A stretch of 64,000 nt of DNA, taken from assembly GCF_003605755.1 (NCBI RefSeq), contig NZ_RAHJ01000014.1:248001-312000 (forward strand), given 5' to 3'. Under the pieces are notes generated by a model that worked only from the letters and a program-made list of their open reading frames with translations, had not been told where the DNA came from and ran no database searches. The stretch is from Tsuneonella suprasediminis. GTDB lineage: Bacteria > Pseudomonadota > Alphaproteobacteria > Sphingomonadales > Sphingomonadaceae. Positions 19,971 to 28,484 of the stretch are shown piece after piece; within the stretch, counting starts at the first letter, position 1, and each line of letters opens with the position of its first letter. The translations under genes were made by a program, and so were the position numbers.

Positions 19971-20255
19971 TCAATCGTCGAGATCGTACTTGCGCTCGAT
20001 CCGTTTCATCTTCCACGTGTAGAAGAAGATCAGCGCCATAAAGACGTAGATCGAACCCTGTTGCGCGAACCAGAAACCCAGCGGGAAACCGCCGATGTGG
20101 AACTGATCGAGGAACGGGCGGAACAGGATCCCGGCGCCGAAGGACACGAGGAACCAGATAACCATCAGCGATATGAGCAGGCGGATATTTTCCCGCCAAT
20201 ATGCACCCGCCGCGCCGTTATCGGCGGGTGCGACCTTGGATTCGTCGTCGGACAT
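19971..20255 (-). CDS. DUF4212 small membrane subunit of the symporter
   Basis: A 94-residue protein with two predicted membrane helices (about 26-46 and 60-80, LLISLMVIWFLVSFGAGILF and LGFWFAQQGSIYVFMALIFFYTW) and a charged C-terminus (KMKRIERKYDLDD). These features match the DUF4212 'sodium/substrate symporter small subunit' family, which is always found beside VC2705-type SLC5 symporters. It ends ten bases before the symporter gene and is surely co-transcribed. It may be required for assembly or stability of the transporter. Confidence 0.88.
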   Translation of the reverse strand: MSDDESKVAPADNGAAGAYWRENIRLLISLMVIWFLVSFGAGILFRPFLDQFHIGGFPLGFWFAQQGSIYVFMALIFFYTWKMKRIERKYDLDD

Positions 20256-20392
20256 GAGCGTCCTCCCCCTTGGCTGTTATTCCTGCCGTGGCTTTCCCAC
20301 GATCGGCTTGCAGCCTAGGGCGCGATCATTGGTTTGGTAGCGCGACTTTGGTCTAATGCCGCAACAGCTTGAAGACTGAGGGGAAGCCCGGA

Positions 20393-21082
20393 TCAGCGCC
20401 GCAACATTTCGGCCAGTGTCGGCTCGCGTCCGGACTTATGGGCGATCTGCGCCAGCAACAGTTCTCCGCACGCCAAGGCATCGCTTACACCATCGTGCGC
20501 GGCATAATGCGGCAAGCCATACCGCACGCGCAGTGCCCCCAGTCGCACGATCTCGCCCGGCTTTCCGCCGAACCAGCGCTGCTGCAATTGCATCGTGCAA
20601 ACGAACGGAGCGACAAATGGCCCGCCGAACACGCGGCGACACGCCCGGTCGAGAAACTCCGCTTCGATCTGCGCGAAATGGGCGACCAGCACTCGTCTGG
20701 CCAGAAGAGGGAGCAATTGCGCCAGCGCCTCATCCGCGTTCAGCGCGCGGGCGGCGGCATCGTCGGTAATTCCATGAATCGCCACGCTGGCGGATGAAAG
20801 TGCCTGCGCCGGGCGAAATCGGATGCGCCTCGCCTGCCCGGCCTGCAATCGCCCCTGCGCCAGCGGCACTATCCCCGCTTCCAGAATGGCATCGCGCCTC
20901 GGCGTCAGACCATCTGTTTCGAGATCAATGCACGCCAGTTCGGCATCGCCCACCGCAGCGTCGAGCGTCGGCATCCCGGCGGCGTAAAAATCCGCCAGCG
21001 GCCCTGCGGGGGCCTGCGCCGCCGCTTTGGCAAAGGCCCGTGCGAATTTTCGACGCGGATCGCCAAACCACAGCGCCGCCAT
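20393..21082 (-). CDS. DEDD-type 3'-5' exonuclease (DnaQ-like)
   Basis: A 229-residue exonuclease-fold protein. The ExoI motif is ACIDLETDGLTPRRDAILEAG (D and E metal ligands near 67-69). ExoII lies around VLVAHFAQIEAEFLDRA (Asn-Asp position read as H-F-A-Q, followed by E), and ExoIII is H-x4-D in YAAHDGVSDALACGELLLAQ. It therefore belongs to the DEDDh group with DNA polymerase III epsilon, oligoribonuclease-like and RNase T folds. Its start is one base from the stop of the CBS/DUF294 gene. The same pair accompanies crbS/actP clusters in other proteobacteria, but a role in the acetate switch is not established. Confidence 0.82.
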   Translation of the reverse strand: MAALWFGDPRRKFARAFAKAAAQAPAGPLADFYAAGMPTLDAAVGDAELACIDLETDGLTPRRDAILEAGIVPLAQGRLQAGQARRIRFRPAQALSSASVAIHGITDDAAARALNADEALAQLLPLLARRVLVAHFAQIEAEFLDRACRRVFGGPFVAPFVCTMQLQQRWFGGKPGEIVRLGALRVRYGLPHYAAHDGVSDALACGELLLAQIAHKSGREPTLAEMLRR

Positions 21083-21083
21083 A

Positions 21084-22976
21084 TCAGGTCAGACCACCGG
21101 CAAAATCGCTCCGCAGTTTGTCCAGTTGAGTACGGATCAGGCGGAACGCATCGCGCAAATGCTCGCGATCGAAGCGCGACAATTCGCGCGGAGGCAGCAA
21201 GTTCGAAATGGGCTCGCCACGCGCCCGCTGCCCTGCCTGATGGCGGAAGCGCACATCGCACAGGAATTCGAACCCGGCCGCGAGATCGCGCGCGGCTTCG
21301 GGATGCAAGCTGCCCTCGGCGGCGGCCGCATCCAACCTTTCCAGCGTTCCGGTCGCGGAAATCCCGCGGGCAAGGGCATGGCATCGCGCGATATCGACAA
21401 TGGGTGCAATCGCCTGTCGCTTAAGGTCCAGCACATCGCCTTCATCGGCATCGTGATGCAACAGGAAGTTGCGGAAGAACCCCAGCGGCACAGCCGTAGA
21501 GGCCGCCGCCCGCGCCATGAACGACAGGAATATCCGATTGTCCCGCGCCTGCGCGAAAACACCCTCGCGCAACCGCTTCACCAGAACTTCTTCTCCCGCC
21601 AGAGGGCGCATGTCGAAGAAGATCGCGCTGTCGAGCACGGCTTGCGGATCGGGCGTGGCGATCCAGTGACCGAACCGCGATTGCCACCCTGCCAGATCAT
21701 GTCGGCAATCGGGGTTAGTGGCCATGATATCGCCCTTGCAATAGGCATAGCCTACCGCTGCCAGCCCATCGCTCAGCCGCTTTGCCAACGCTGCGAAATA
21801 ACTGTTGTGCAGCCCCTCATCATATCCGTCGCCCAGCACGAAGCCGTTATCCTGATCCGAACCCAACCCCTGCTCGTATCGGGCGAGCGAGCCGAAACAC
21901 ACCAGCGCGAACGGCACCGGCGGCGGGCCCAGTTCGGCCTGCGCCAGTTCGAGCAGACGGCAATGCGCCGCCCCGCCAATAGCGCTGGCATAGTGCGTCA
22001 CATGGCTGGCATCGACCCCGGCCGATACCAGCGCAGATACCGCGTCGGGCAGCCGCGCGGTCGCTGTCGCCAGTTCCTGCGCGCTGGCCGACCGGCCGAT
22101 CTCCGCCGGAATACGCAGCGAATGCGCCCCGAGCTGGCCGAGCACATCGCTGGCGGAAATCACCGCTACCAGCGCGCCCGATGCATCGATCACCGGCAAG
22201 TGATGGATATGCCGCCGCGTCATTTCGAGCAGTGCGGCCATTGCGGAATCCTGCAAACCGATTGTGACGGGATCGGGGGTCATGATCGCCCGGACCGGCG
22301 TTGCCAGGTCGAGCTGGACCGCCAGCACGCGCCGCCGCAAATCCTTGTCGGTCACGATGCCGAGCAGGTGCCCGTCTTCACACAACGGCAGAGTGGAAAC
22401 ATCCTCCCGCGCCATCAGTGCAGCGGCTTCCCCCACCGACAATGCAGGATCGCCCGATACGACCGCGCGCCCCGGCAGGAAGCTGCCGATCGTCGCATAG
22501 ATCGCCAGACCGCTTTCATCCCCTGCAACCGGCCCATCCCCTTCCATCCGCGCGACTGCACGGCGGAGGCGAGCGGATTCGTCGATATCGAAGAACTTGC
22601 GGAACCCCGCGCACCGATCGCGCAAGACATGAAATGTCTCACCCGGCAGGCGATAGAGCAGGCAGTCTTCTATCGCAGTCGCGGTGTTCTGCGCCGGTCC
22701 GCGCCGGATGAGTGAGGGATAGCCGAAACAGTCGCGTTCCCCCAGGCGGGCGGAAAGCTGCGTGCCACCCAGCATCAGTTCCACCGCACCGGAGCGGATC
22801 AGGGACAGCCAGTCGTTGGCATCCCCGGCTTCGGTAATGACTGTGCCGCGCCGGAAATACGCGACCTCTATCCCCTTCGCCGCGACCCGACGATGATCGT
22901 CGTCGAGCGATGCAAAAGGCTCGGTCGATTGCAGGAACGCGAGCACATCCCGCACTTCGGCGCTTTCATCTCCCAT
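21084..22976 (-). CDS. CBS and cyclic-nucleotide-binding DUF294 nucleotidyltransferase-like protein
   Basis: A 630-residue multi-domain regulator-like protein. A cNMP-binding fold comes first (about 20-115, GTVITEAGDANDWLSLIRSGAVELML). Two CBS motifs follow (about 150-275: VGEAAALMAREDVSTLPLCEDG and ALLEMTRRHIHHLPVIDASGALVAVISASDV), then a DUF294 nucleotidyltransferase-like domain (about 330-420, FGSLARYEQGLGSDQDNGFVL, a GS-x-x-R...D-x-D pattern as in GlnD and protein adenylyl/uridylyltransferases) and the DUF294_C helical domain. I start at ATG 22976; the earlier start of the open frame is a TTG overlapping sequence without family similarity. It is co-transcribed with the exonuclease. It could read energy state through CBS/cNMP domains, but the target is unknown. 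Confidence 0.85.
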   Translation of the reverse strand: MGDESAEVRDVLAFLQSTEPFASLDDDHRRVAAKGIEVAYFRRGTVITEAGDANDWLSLIRSGAVELMLGGTQLSARLGERDCFGYPSLIRRGPAQNTATAIEDCLLYRLPGETFHVLRDRCAGFRKFFDIDESARLRRAVARMEGDGPVAGDESGLAIYATIGSFLPGRAVVSGDPALSVGEAAALMAREDVSTLPLCEDGHLLGIVTDKDLRRRVLAVQLDLATPVRAIMTPDPVTIGLQDSAMAALLEMTRRHIHHLPVIDASGALVAVISASDVLGQLGAHSLRIPAEIGRSASAQELATATARLPDAVSALVSAGVDASHVTHYASAIGGAAHCRLLELAQAELGPPPVPFALVCFGSLARYEQGLGSDQDNGFVLGDGYDEGLHNSYFAALAKRLSDGLAAVGYAYCKGDIMATNPDCRHDLAGWQSRFGHWIATPDPQAVLDSAIFFDMRPLAGEEVLVKRLREGVFAQARDNRIFLSFMARAAASTAVPLGFFRNFLLHHDADEGDVLDLKRQAIAPIVDIARCHALARGISATGTLERLDAAAAEGSLHPEAARDLAAGFEFLCDVRFRHQAGQRARGEPISNLLPPRELSRFDREHLRDAFRLIRTQLDKLRSDFAGGLT

Positions 22977-23081
22977 CCCGGCATGATTGCCCGATAACGC
23001 GGAAAGGTCCAGTTGGCGAATGGTCTGATACCGACCGTCCGCGCCGATGGCGCGCAACTGCGATCAGCCTCGGGCAGCCGC

Positions 23082-25160
23082 TTACTTCTTGCCGCGCCTG
23101 ATCGGAGTGAGCGAGAGGGCAAAACCGCCCCCGCTCTTCATTGTCAGATCGAGAACGTCTTCCGACGAGACGGTTCGCGTTTCGCGGATCATCGCGAAGC
23201 GATCGCCGTCGATCCCGCCATCGGGTCCGTCGCGCCAGATTTCCGCGCGATAGCGCCCCGGCGCGAGGAACGAGAGGTCGAGCGAAACAGTGCGCGCGGC
23301 GTTATCGGTGATCCCGCCGATCCACCAGTCACCGCCCCCGCGCCTTTGCCGCGCGACGACCGCATATTCGCCAATCGCGCCTTGCAACACTTTCGTCTGT
23401 TCCCAATCGACCGGCACCCGTTCGATGAATGCCAGTGCATCGGGATGTCTGGCGTAGTTCTCCGGCAGATCGGCGGCCATCTGCACCGGCGAGTAAATCG
23501 CTACATAGTCCGCCAGTTGCCGGGCCAGCGTATTAGGGATCGGGCGACCATCGCGCCCTTCGAGGCTGACGATTCCCGGCGTCAGGTCGAACGGGCCGGA
23601 CAGCATCCGGGTGAACAGCAAGGTCGGTTCATGGCTGGGCGGGTTGGGCGGATCGCCCCACGCGTTATATTCTGTACCCCGCGCACCTTCACGGCTGACA
23701 AGGTTGGGATATGTCCGGCGCATCCCGGTATCCTTGATCGGTTCGTGCGCGTTGATCGCGATGTGATGGCGCGCCGCCGCAATCGCCACGTCTTCATGGT
23801 GGCGGGCCATGTACTGGCCATCGTGCCATTCCCATTGCTCCGTCCCGTCGGGATCTTCGCGCAGCACACCGCCGCCATCGGCGACATAGCCGGTCTTCAC
23901 CGCATGAACCCCATGCTGCTCGTAGTAGGCAAGCGCCTGATCCAGATTGCGTTCGTACAACCCGGCATTCCCTGCCGTTTCATGGTGACCCATGATCTCC
24001 ACACCTTTGCTGCGGGCATAGGCAGACACGCGATCCATGTCGAAATCGGGATAGGCTGTGGCGAATTTGAAATTGCGCCCGCTCTCGCTCCACCACCCTT
24101 CGTTCCAGCCCTCGACCAGCACCGATTTGAAACCATGGGCAGCGGCAAAATCGATGTAGCGCATCGCATGTTCGGTCGTCGCACCGTGTTTCGGCCCGGC
24201 GTTCCAGCTCCATTTATCGAGGTGCATGGCCCACCAGATACCAACGTATTTGTGCGGCTTCACCCAACTGACATCGCCCAGCCGGTTGGGTTCGTTGAGG
24301 TTCAGGATAACATCCGCTGCGGCATAGAGGCCGGGCGCATCGTCCGCGATCAGGATCGTGCGCCAGGGCGTGTTGAACGGGGCGGTGCGGCGCACTTTCC
24401 ATGGCTGCGAAGACGGCGCCAGCCGGGTGCGGAACCGCTGCCCATCGATCCGTTGCAGCCAGAAAGCGCTGTAATCCGACAGGGCCGCTTCGTGAATCGC
24501 GATATGCAACCCGTCATCCCGGCGGAAGGTAATCGGCGTGTGTGCCGTGCCCACTTCGTCGGCGGGAGTGTGGTTATAGAGATATTCGTATCGGTTCGCT
24601 TCGCCGCCGGGGATCCACCATGCGTCCGCCTTCCCCGCCAGATTGAATTCTGTCAGCTCTTCATCGATCCGCACATCGCTGAGCTGACTTTGCCGCGGGA
24701 ATACAAAGCGGAAGCCCACGCCATTGTCGAACACCCGCACGACCAGATCGATCGTACGCCGGGTTTTGCCCTGTTCGGTAATCGGCACGCGCATTTCGTT
24801 GTGCCGATCAACCACGAAGCGACTTTCCCCCCACGGCTGTTCCCACCGTTCGGAGTGGTTGGAACGGGCCGGCTCGCCCAGAGTCATGCCATGTTGCCAT
24901 TTGCCCGCACCACGCAGCATGAAACCGAGGCTTGATGGATCGATCACCGGCTTGCCATCGCGCGTCACCGAATAGACCGGCACTTGTTCGTGTATAGAAA
25001 GCACGAAACACAAGCGCCCGTTGGGGGAGCATTCCCGATAAGACGGACCGTCTGCCGCGCGCAGCATAGCCGGGCGAGCCAGCATCAGCATGGCTAGTGC
25101 CACAGCGAGAACCGTCACATATCGGTACGGCAGGCGACCGGTTGAATTTACTGCGAACAT
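23082..25160 (-). CDS. GH97 family alpha-glycosidase (SusB-like)
   Basis: A 692-residue secreted enzyme with an N-terminal signal (TGRLPYRYVTVLAVALAMLMLARPAMLRAADG). The N-terminal super-sandwich is about residues 40-290, then comes the (beta/alpha)8 barrel with SVLVEGWNEGWW, EIMGHHETAGNAGLYE, HAVKTGYVADGG and INAHEPIKDTGMRRTYPN, and REGARGTEY. The Glu in GHHET and in AHEPIKDTG fit the base residues of inverting SusB-type alpha-glucoside hydrolases, rather than the Asp nucleophile of retaining GH97 alpha-galactosidases. A C-terminal sandwich follows. I start at ATG 25160 (MFAVNSTG); the earlier codons do not encode a signal. Divergent from the MFS gene over a LacI-type operator at 25212. Probable role: hydrolysis of an alpha-glucosidic bond in the glycan used by this locus. 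Confidence 0.88.
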   Translation of the reverse strand: MFAVNSTGRLPYRYVTVLAVALAMLMLARPAMLRAADGPSYRECSPNGRLCFVLSIHEQVPVYSVTRDGKPVIDPSSLGFMLRGAGKWQHGMTLGEPARSNHSERWEQPWGESRFVVDRHNEMRVPITEQGKTRRTIDLVVRVFDNGVGFRFVFPRQSQLSDVRIDEELTEFNLAGKADAWWIPGGEANRYEYLYNHTPADEVGTAHTPITFRRDDGLHIAIHEAALSDYSAFWLQRIDGQRFRTRLAPSSQPWKVRRTAPFNTPWRTILIADDAPGLYAAADVILNLNEPNRLGDVSWVKPHKYVGIWWAMHLDKWSWNAGPKHGATTEHAMRYIDFAAAHGFKSVLVEGWNEGWWSESGRNFKFATAYPDFDMDRVSAYARSKGVEIMGHHETAGNAGLYERNLDQALAYYEQHGVHAVKTGYVADGGGVLREDPDGTEQWEWHDGQYMARHHEDVAIAAARHHIAINAHEPIKDTGMRRTYPNLVSREGARGTEYNAWGDPPNPPSHEPTLLFTRMLSGPFDLTPGIVSLEGRDGRPIPNTLARQLADYVAIYSPVQMAADLPENYARHPDALAFIERVPVDWEQTKVLQGAIGEYAVVARQRRGGGDWWIGGITDNAARTVSLDLSFLAPGRYRAEIWRDGPDGGIDGDRFAMIRETRTVSSEDVLDLTMKSGGGFALSLTPIRRGKK

Positions 25161-25211
25161 CGTCTTTTCAGGCTCCCTCTGGCATGGGATAGTGGCGAAC
25201 TTGCCGGGATC

Positions 25212-25227
25212 ATGCAACCGGTTACAT
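25212..25227. promoter_or_regulatory. LacI-type operator, site 1 (GH97 / MFS)
   Basis: ATGCAACCGGTTACAT is a near-perfect 16-bp palindrome with the CG centre typical of LacI-family operators. It lies between the divergent GH97 and MFS genes, 52 bases before the GH97 ATG and about 100 before the MFS GTG. It matches the sites at 27668 and 34146 at 13 or more of 16 positions, so one regulator, most likely the LacI protein at 26619, probably controls all three. Confidence 0.75.
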
Positions 25228-25327
25228 TTTCAGGCGCGGCCTGAGGGTTAGGCGGGGAGAGTATAGGGATGGACAGGCAGCGAAGGCCGCACAGACCCGG
25301 TGTGCTAACTGTGAAAGCGGCGCATCT

Positions 25328-26554
25328 GTGAACGCCCTTCACGACGATCGGCCCCCTCGCGGCCGTGGCGCACAATCGACACGATTCCTCGTGCTCTATG
25401 CTCTGGCTGCCGCCGGCGGCGCGGCTTCCTATGCACCGTTTCTTTCGATCCTGCTGCCACTGCAAGTAAACGCGCAGTGGGGGGCGGAGGGGATTCGCGT
25501 GCTGTCCTATTGTGCGTTTATCGGCGCGGTAGCGGCCAGCGTGTCGAATATCGTCGTGGGCTGGCTGAGCGATCTGACCGGTTCGCGCCGCGGATGGATT
25601 GTCGGAGGCCTGATTTTGTCGAGTGTGCTGCTGCTTTCGATGCGCTTTGCCGAAAATATGTCCACGTTGCTGGCGATGATCGTCGTGTGGCAGATTGGGT
25701 TGAACATGATGCTCAACCCGCTGATGGCGATGGCGGGGGATCATATCCCGGACGAACAGAAGGGGATGTTGGGGGGCATGCTGGCGCTCTCACCCGCCGT
25801 TGGCGCGCTGGTCGGAGCGCTGGTGACAATCCCCGGTTTTGCCGATGCGGGACTGCGCGCAACGCTGATTACGGCCATAACCACGCTTCTGATCGTTCCA
25901 CTGCTTGCCTTTGGCCGACCGGTCGCGATCCCGGCATTGGTTACCCCTGTTGCTGCCGATACGGCATCGGGCACTTTGCCTCCCCTCATCACCGGACACG
26001 CCGTGCGCCGGATGTGGCTGTCTCGTTTGCTGATACAGATCGGTGAAGCGACCATGTTCGCCTTCCTGCTTATGTGGTTTATTTCGCTGGACCACACGCT
26101 GACCGAGAGCTTCACCGCCCGCCTGTTCACAGTCGTGCTTTTCGCTGCGGTCCCGCTGGCGATGGCAGTCGGCCAGTGGTCGGATCGTGCAGGGAAACCG
26201 TTCATGCCGCTGGTTGTTCTTTCGGGCATTGCCGCTTGCGGAATGCTGACCATTGCGCTGTCGACCACATCGACAGGCGGAGCGATCGGATATGTCATTT
26301 TCGGACTCTCGGCAGGGGTGTTTCTTGCCCTTCATTCGGGGCAGACGCTCCGCATCCTGCCTCGGCCGCAGACGCGGGGCCGAGACCTCGGCCTCTTCAA
26401 CCTCACCAACACTGTGCCTTCGCTCATTATGCCCTGGCTGACGCTGGCGCTGGTGCCATTGTTCGGGTTCGGGACGCTGTTCATGATACTGGCCGGTCTG
26501 TGCGCCATCGCATGCGTTCTTTTGGCGACGATACGGGGCAAGGCCACAGCATGA
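25328..26554 (+). CDS. MFS transporter, probable sugar/oligosaccharide permease
   Basis: A 408-residue major facilitator protein with about 12 membrane helices (first FLVLYALAAAGGAASYAPFLSILLPL). The loop 2-3 signature is VGWLSDLTGSRRGWIVGG and a matching loop appears in the second half (VGQWSDRAGKPFMPLVVL). Start is a GTG at 25328; no better ATG occurs before the first helix. It lies between GH97 and the lacI-type regulator gene, so it probably imports the mono- or disaccharide released in the periplasm by GH97, GH144 and GH3. The direction of transport and exact substrate cannot be read from sequence. Confidence 0.83.
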   Translation: MNALHDDRPPRGRGAQSTRFLVLYALAAAGGAASYAPFLSILLPLQVNAQWGAEGIRVLSYCAFIGAVAASVSNIVVGWLSDLTGSRRGWIVGGLILSSVLLLSMRFAENMSTLLAMIVVWQIGLNMMLNPLMAMAGDHIPDEQKGMLGGMLALSPAVGALVGALVTIPGFADAGLRATLITAITTLLIVPLLAFGRPVAIPALVTPVAADTASGTLPPLITGHAVRRMWLSRLLIQIGEATMFAFLLMWFISLDHTLTESFTARLFTVVLFAAVPLAMAVGQWSDRAGKPFMPLVVLSGIAACGMLTIALSTTSTGGAIGYVIFGLSAGVFLALHSGQTLRILPRPQTRGRDLGLFNLTNTVPSLIMPWLTLALVPLFGFGTLFMILAGLCAIACVLLATIRGKATA

Positions 26555-26568
26555 TCTTCATTCGCAGC

Positions 26569-26589
26569 ATGGGTGGATTTGACACCCAT
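26569..26589 (+). terminator. Hairpin between MFS and lacI-type genes
   Basis: ATGGGTG and CACCCAT form a seven-bp stem around a seven-base loop, followed by TTCAGTT. It follows the MFS stop by 14 bases and could be a weak terminator or processing site that separates MFS from regulator expression. There is no clean U-run. Confidence 0.3.
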
Positions 26590-26618
26590 TTCAGTTACAA
26601 GTCGGAAATGGCTGGGGC

Positions 26619-27620
26619 ATGGTAACAATCAGAGAGGTGGCGAAAGCCGCCGGAGTATCGGTCGCGACGGCGTCGCGCGCACTTAACGGTCTGTCGATCG
26701 TGACCGCCGAAACACGCGCCAGGATCGAAGCCGCCGCCGCAGAACTCAATTATGTTCCGCACAGCGGCGCCCGCAGCCTGACGCGGCGCAAGACCGATGC
26801 CATCGGTGTGATCCTGCCCGATCTGTTCGGGGAATTCTTTTCCGAGATGATCCGCGGCATCGATATGGCGGTGCATGGCGCGGGCAAGCATCTGCTGCTC
26901 GGCAACATGCATGGCAGCACGGAAGAGACCGTGCTGGCCATCAAATCAATGCGCGGCCGGGTCGATGGATTGCTGGTGATGCCGCCCAATTCGCGGGCGG
27001 AATCGCTGGGGGATACAGCCACATGGCAAATCCCCACCGTTCTGCTCAACGCTCAGCCACAAAACGGCGATATCCCGTTCGTGTCGGTCGATAACTATTC
27101 CGGGGCGCGGATGGTTACCGAACACCTGATCGAACGGGGCGCGCGCAAGATCGTGCATATTTCCGGCCCTGCCAGCAACCGCGACGCGAGCGAGCGGATG
27201 CAGGGATATCGCGACGTACTGCGCGAACGACTGGGCGATACCCATCCGATCATTCTTCCCGGCAACTTCCGCGAAGATGCCGGGCGCAATGCCGCGCAAT
27301 TGCTGCTCAACCGGGATTTCGCCTTCGAGGCGGTGTTCGCAGCGAACGACATGATGGCGGTCGACCTGATAGCTGAGCTGACCCGCGCGGGGGTGCGCGT
27401 CGGGCGCGATGTACTGGTGGCCGGGTTCGACGATATTCCGCTGGCGCGCTACATATCGCCTCAGCTGACCACCGTGCATTCGGATATCACCCGCCTGGGA
27501 TCGTCCGCAGCAATGATGCTGTTACGTCTGCTGAGCGGAGAGGAACTGGGCACCGATGCGGGAATAACCATTTCCCCCACACTTGCCGTTCGTGCGTCCA
27601 CCACAGGCGCATCGGTTTAA
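26619..27620 (+). CDS. LacI-family transcriptional regulator
   Basis: A 333-residue regulator. The LacI helix-turn-helix is VTIREVAKAAGVSVATASRALNG (2-24), with the hinge helix YVPHSGARSLTRRKT (about 47-61). The periplasmic-binding-protein-like effector domain starts at IGVILPDLFGEFFSEMIRGI and includes VSVDNYSGARMVTEHLIERG, VFAANDMMAVDLI and LVAGFDDIPLARYISPQLTTV. It sits among carbohydrate genes and beside three copies of a CG-centred palindrome, so it probably represses GH97/MFS, the esterase operon and the TBDR/GH3 pair until a sugar from the target glycan binds. The inducer is unknown. Confidence 0.93.
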   Translation: MVTIREVAKAAGVSVATASRALNGLSIVTAETRARIEAAAAELNYVPHSGARSLTRRKTDAIGVILPDLFGEFFSEMIRGIDMAVHGAGKHLLLGNMHGSTEETVLAIKSMRGRVDGLLVMPPNSRAESLGDTATWQIPTVLLNAQPQNGDIPFVSVDNYSGARMVTEHLIERGARKIVHISGPASNRDASERMQGYRDVLRERLGDTHPIILPGNFREDAGRNAAQLLLNRDFAFEAVFAANDMMAVDLIAELTRAGVRVGRDVLVAGFDDIPLARYISPQLTTVHSDITRLGSSAAMMLLRLLSGEELGTDAGITISPTLAVRASTTGASV

Positions 27621-27667
27621 CCCGATGCGAATGCGAAGGCCCCGGATACAACGGCTTGTGCCGAATT

Positions 27668-27683
27668 ATGTAACCGATTACAT
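27668..27683. promoter_or_regulatory. LacI-type operator, site 2 (esterase operon)
   Basis: ATGTAACCGATTACAT lies 25 bases before the esterase ATG and about 50 after the lacI-type stop. It is a 16-bp palindrome broken only at the centre (GA instead of GG). The position close to the start codon suggests repression by blocking RNA polymerase. Confidence 0.75.
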
Positions 27684-27707
27684 TGGCCGATCAGGAGAGG
27701 AACTGTA

Positions 27708-28472
27708 ATGAACATCGCCATCCCCAAAATCCTGCTCGCCTGCGTCTCAGCAGTCCTGCTGTCGGCATGTGTCACTCCGCAGTCGCGTGCTGCCGAGCCG
27801 CTGGCGGTCGGCCAGCATCCACAACCGGCGATCGAGGCGGATGGATATCCGTATCAGTTATTCCTCCCCGCCGGGGCCACACCCGCAGCGGCGAAGGACA
27901 CCGGCCAGACATTTCCGCTGTTAATCTTCCTGCACGGATCGGGGGAGCGCGGAGACGATATCGCACGGGTCAAAGTCCACGGCCCACCCAAAGTGGCCGA
28001 TGCCGACCCCAATTTCCCGTTCATCCTCGTCTCGCCTCTGCTGCCTGCGGAACAGGATTGGGATATCGCCAAGCTCGACCATATCGTCGACCATATCGTC
28101 GCCTCTCTCCCGGTAGATCGCAGTCGTATTTATCTGACAGGGTTGAGCCGGGGCGGGCACGCCACCTGGCGCTGGGCCGCGGCAGAGCCCAACCGCTTCG
28201 CGGCGATCGCTCCGGTCGCGGGACGCGGCGACACGACCACCGCCTGCGCGCTGCGGAACCTGCCTGTCTGGGCATTTCACGGCGACCGCGACGATGTCGT
28301 CTCACCAGAAGGCAGCTTTGCCATGTCGCGGGCGATCCGGGCCTGTGGCGGACGCATTTCGCGGCTGACGATCTATCCGGATCTGGGGCATAATGCCTGG
28401 GATCCCGCCTATGCCGAGCCAGCCCTCTATCTCTGGCTGCTGTCGCACCGTCTGAACGTATCCGTGAAGTAA
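27708..28472 (+). CDS. Alpha/beta-hydrolase lipoprotein (carbohydrate-esterase-like)
   Basis: A 254-residue serine hydrolase of the dienelactone-hydrolase / CE1-like type. It has a lipoprotein signal (LLSACVTP, Cys at 23), the oxyanion strand LLIFLHGSGERGDD (about 78-91), the nucleophile elbow GLSRGG near 147, an Asp in FHGDRDDVVSP and a His in DLGHNAW. It is expected to be anchored in the periplasm or outer membrane. The next gene, another small lipoprotein, starts 12 bases later. Placed between the regulator and GH144, it may remove ester groups (acetyl or succinyl) from the glycan, which is inference. Strong ribosome site AGGAGAGG. Confidence 0.82.
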   Translation: MNIAIPKILLACVSAVLLSACVTPQSRAAEPLAVGQHPQPAIEADGYPYQLFLPAGATPAAAKDTGQTFPLLIFLHGSGERGDDIARVKVHGPPKVADADPNFPFILVSPLLPAEQDWDIAKLDHIVDHIVASLPVDRSRIYLTGLSRGGHATWRWAAAEPNRFAAIAPVAGRGDTTTACALRNLPVWAFHGDRDDVVSPEGSFAMSRAIRACGGRISRLTIYPDLGHNAWDPAYAEPALYLWLLSHRLNVSVK

Positions 28473-28484
28473 CTGGCTGCGACT

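Noticed and set aside
18161-20041. A 626-codon plus-strand frame opposite actP and DUF4212
   Set aside because: His/Gln/Arg-rich translation with no hydrophobic segments or motifs; the minus strand carries an intact symporter and subunit.
21027-22715. A long plus-strand frame opposite the CBS/DUF294 gene
   Set aside because: No domain and a composition typical of antisense frames.
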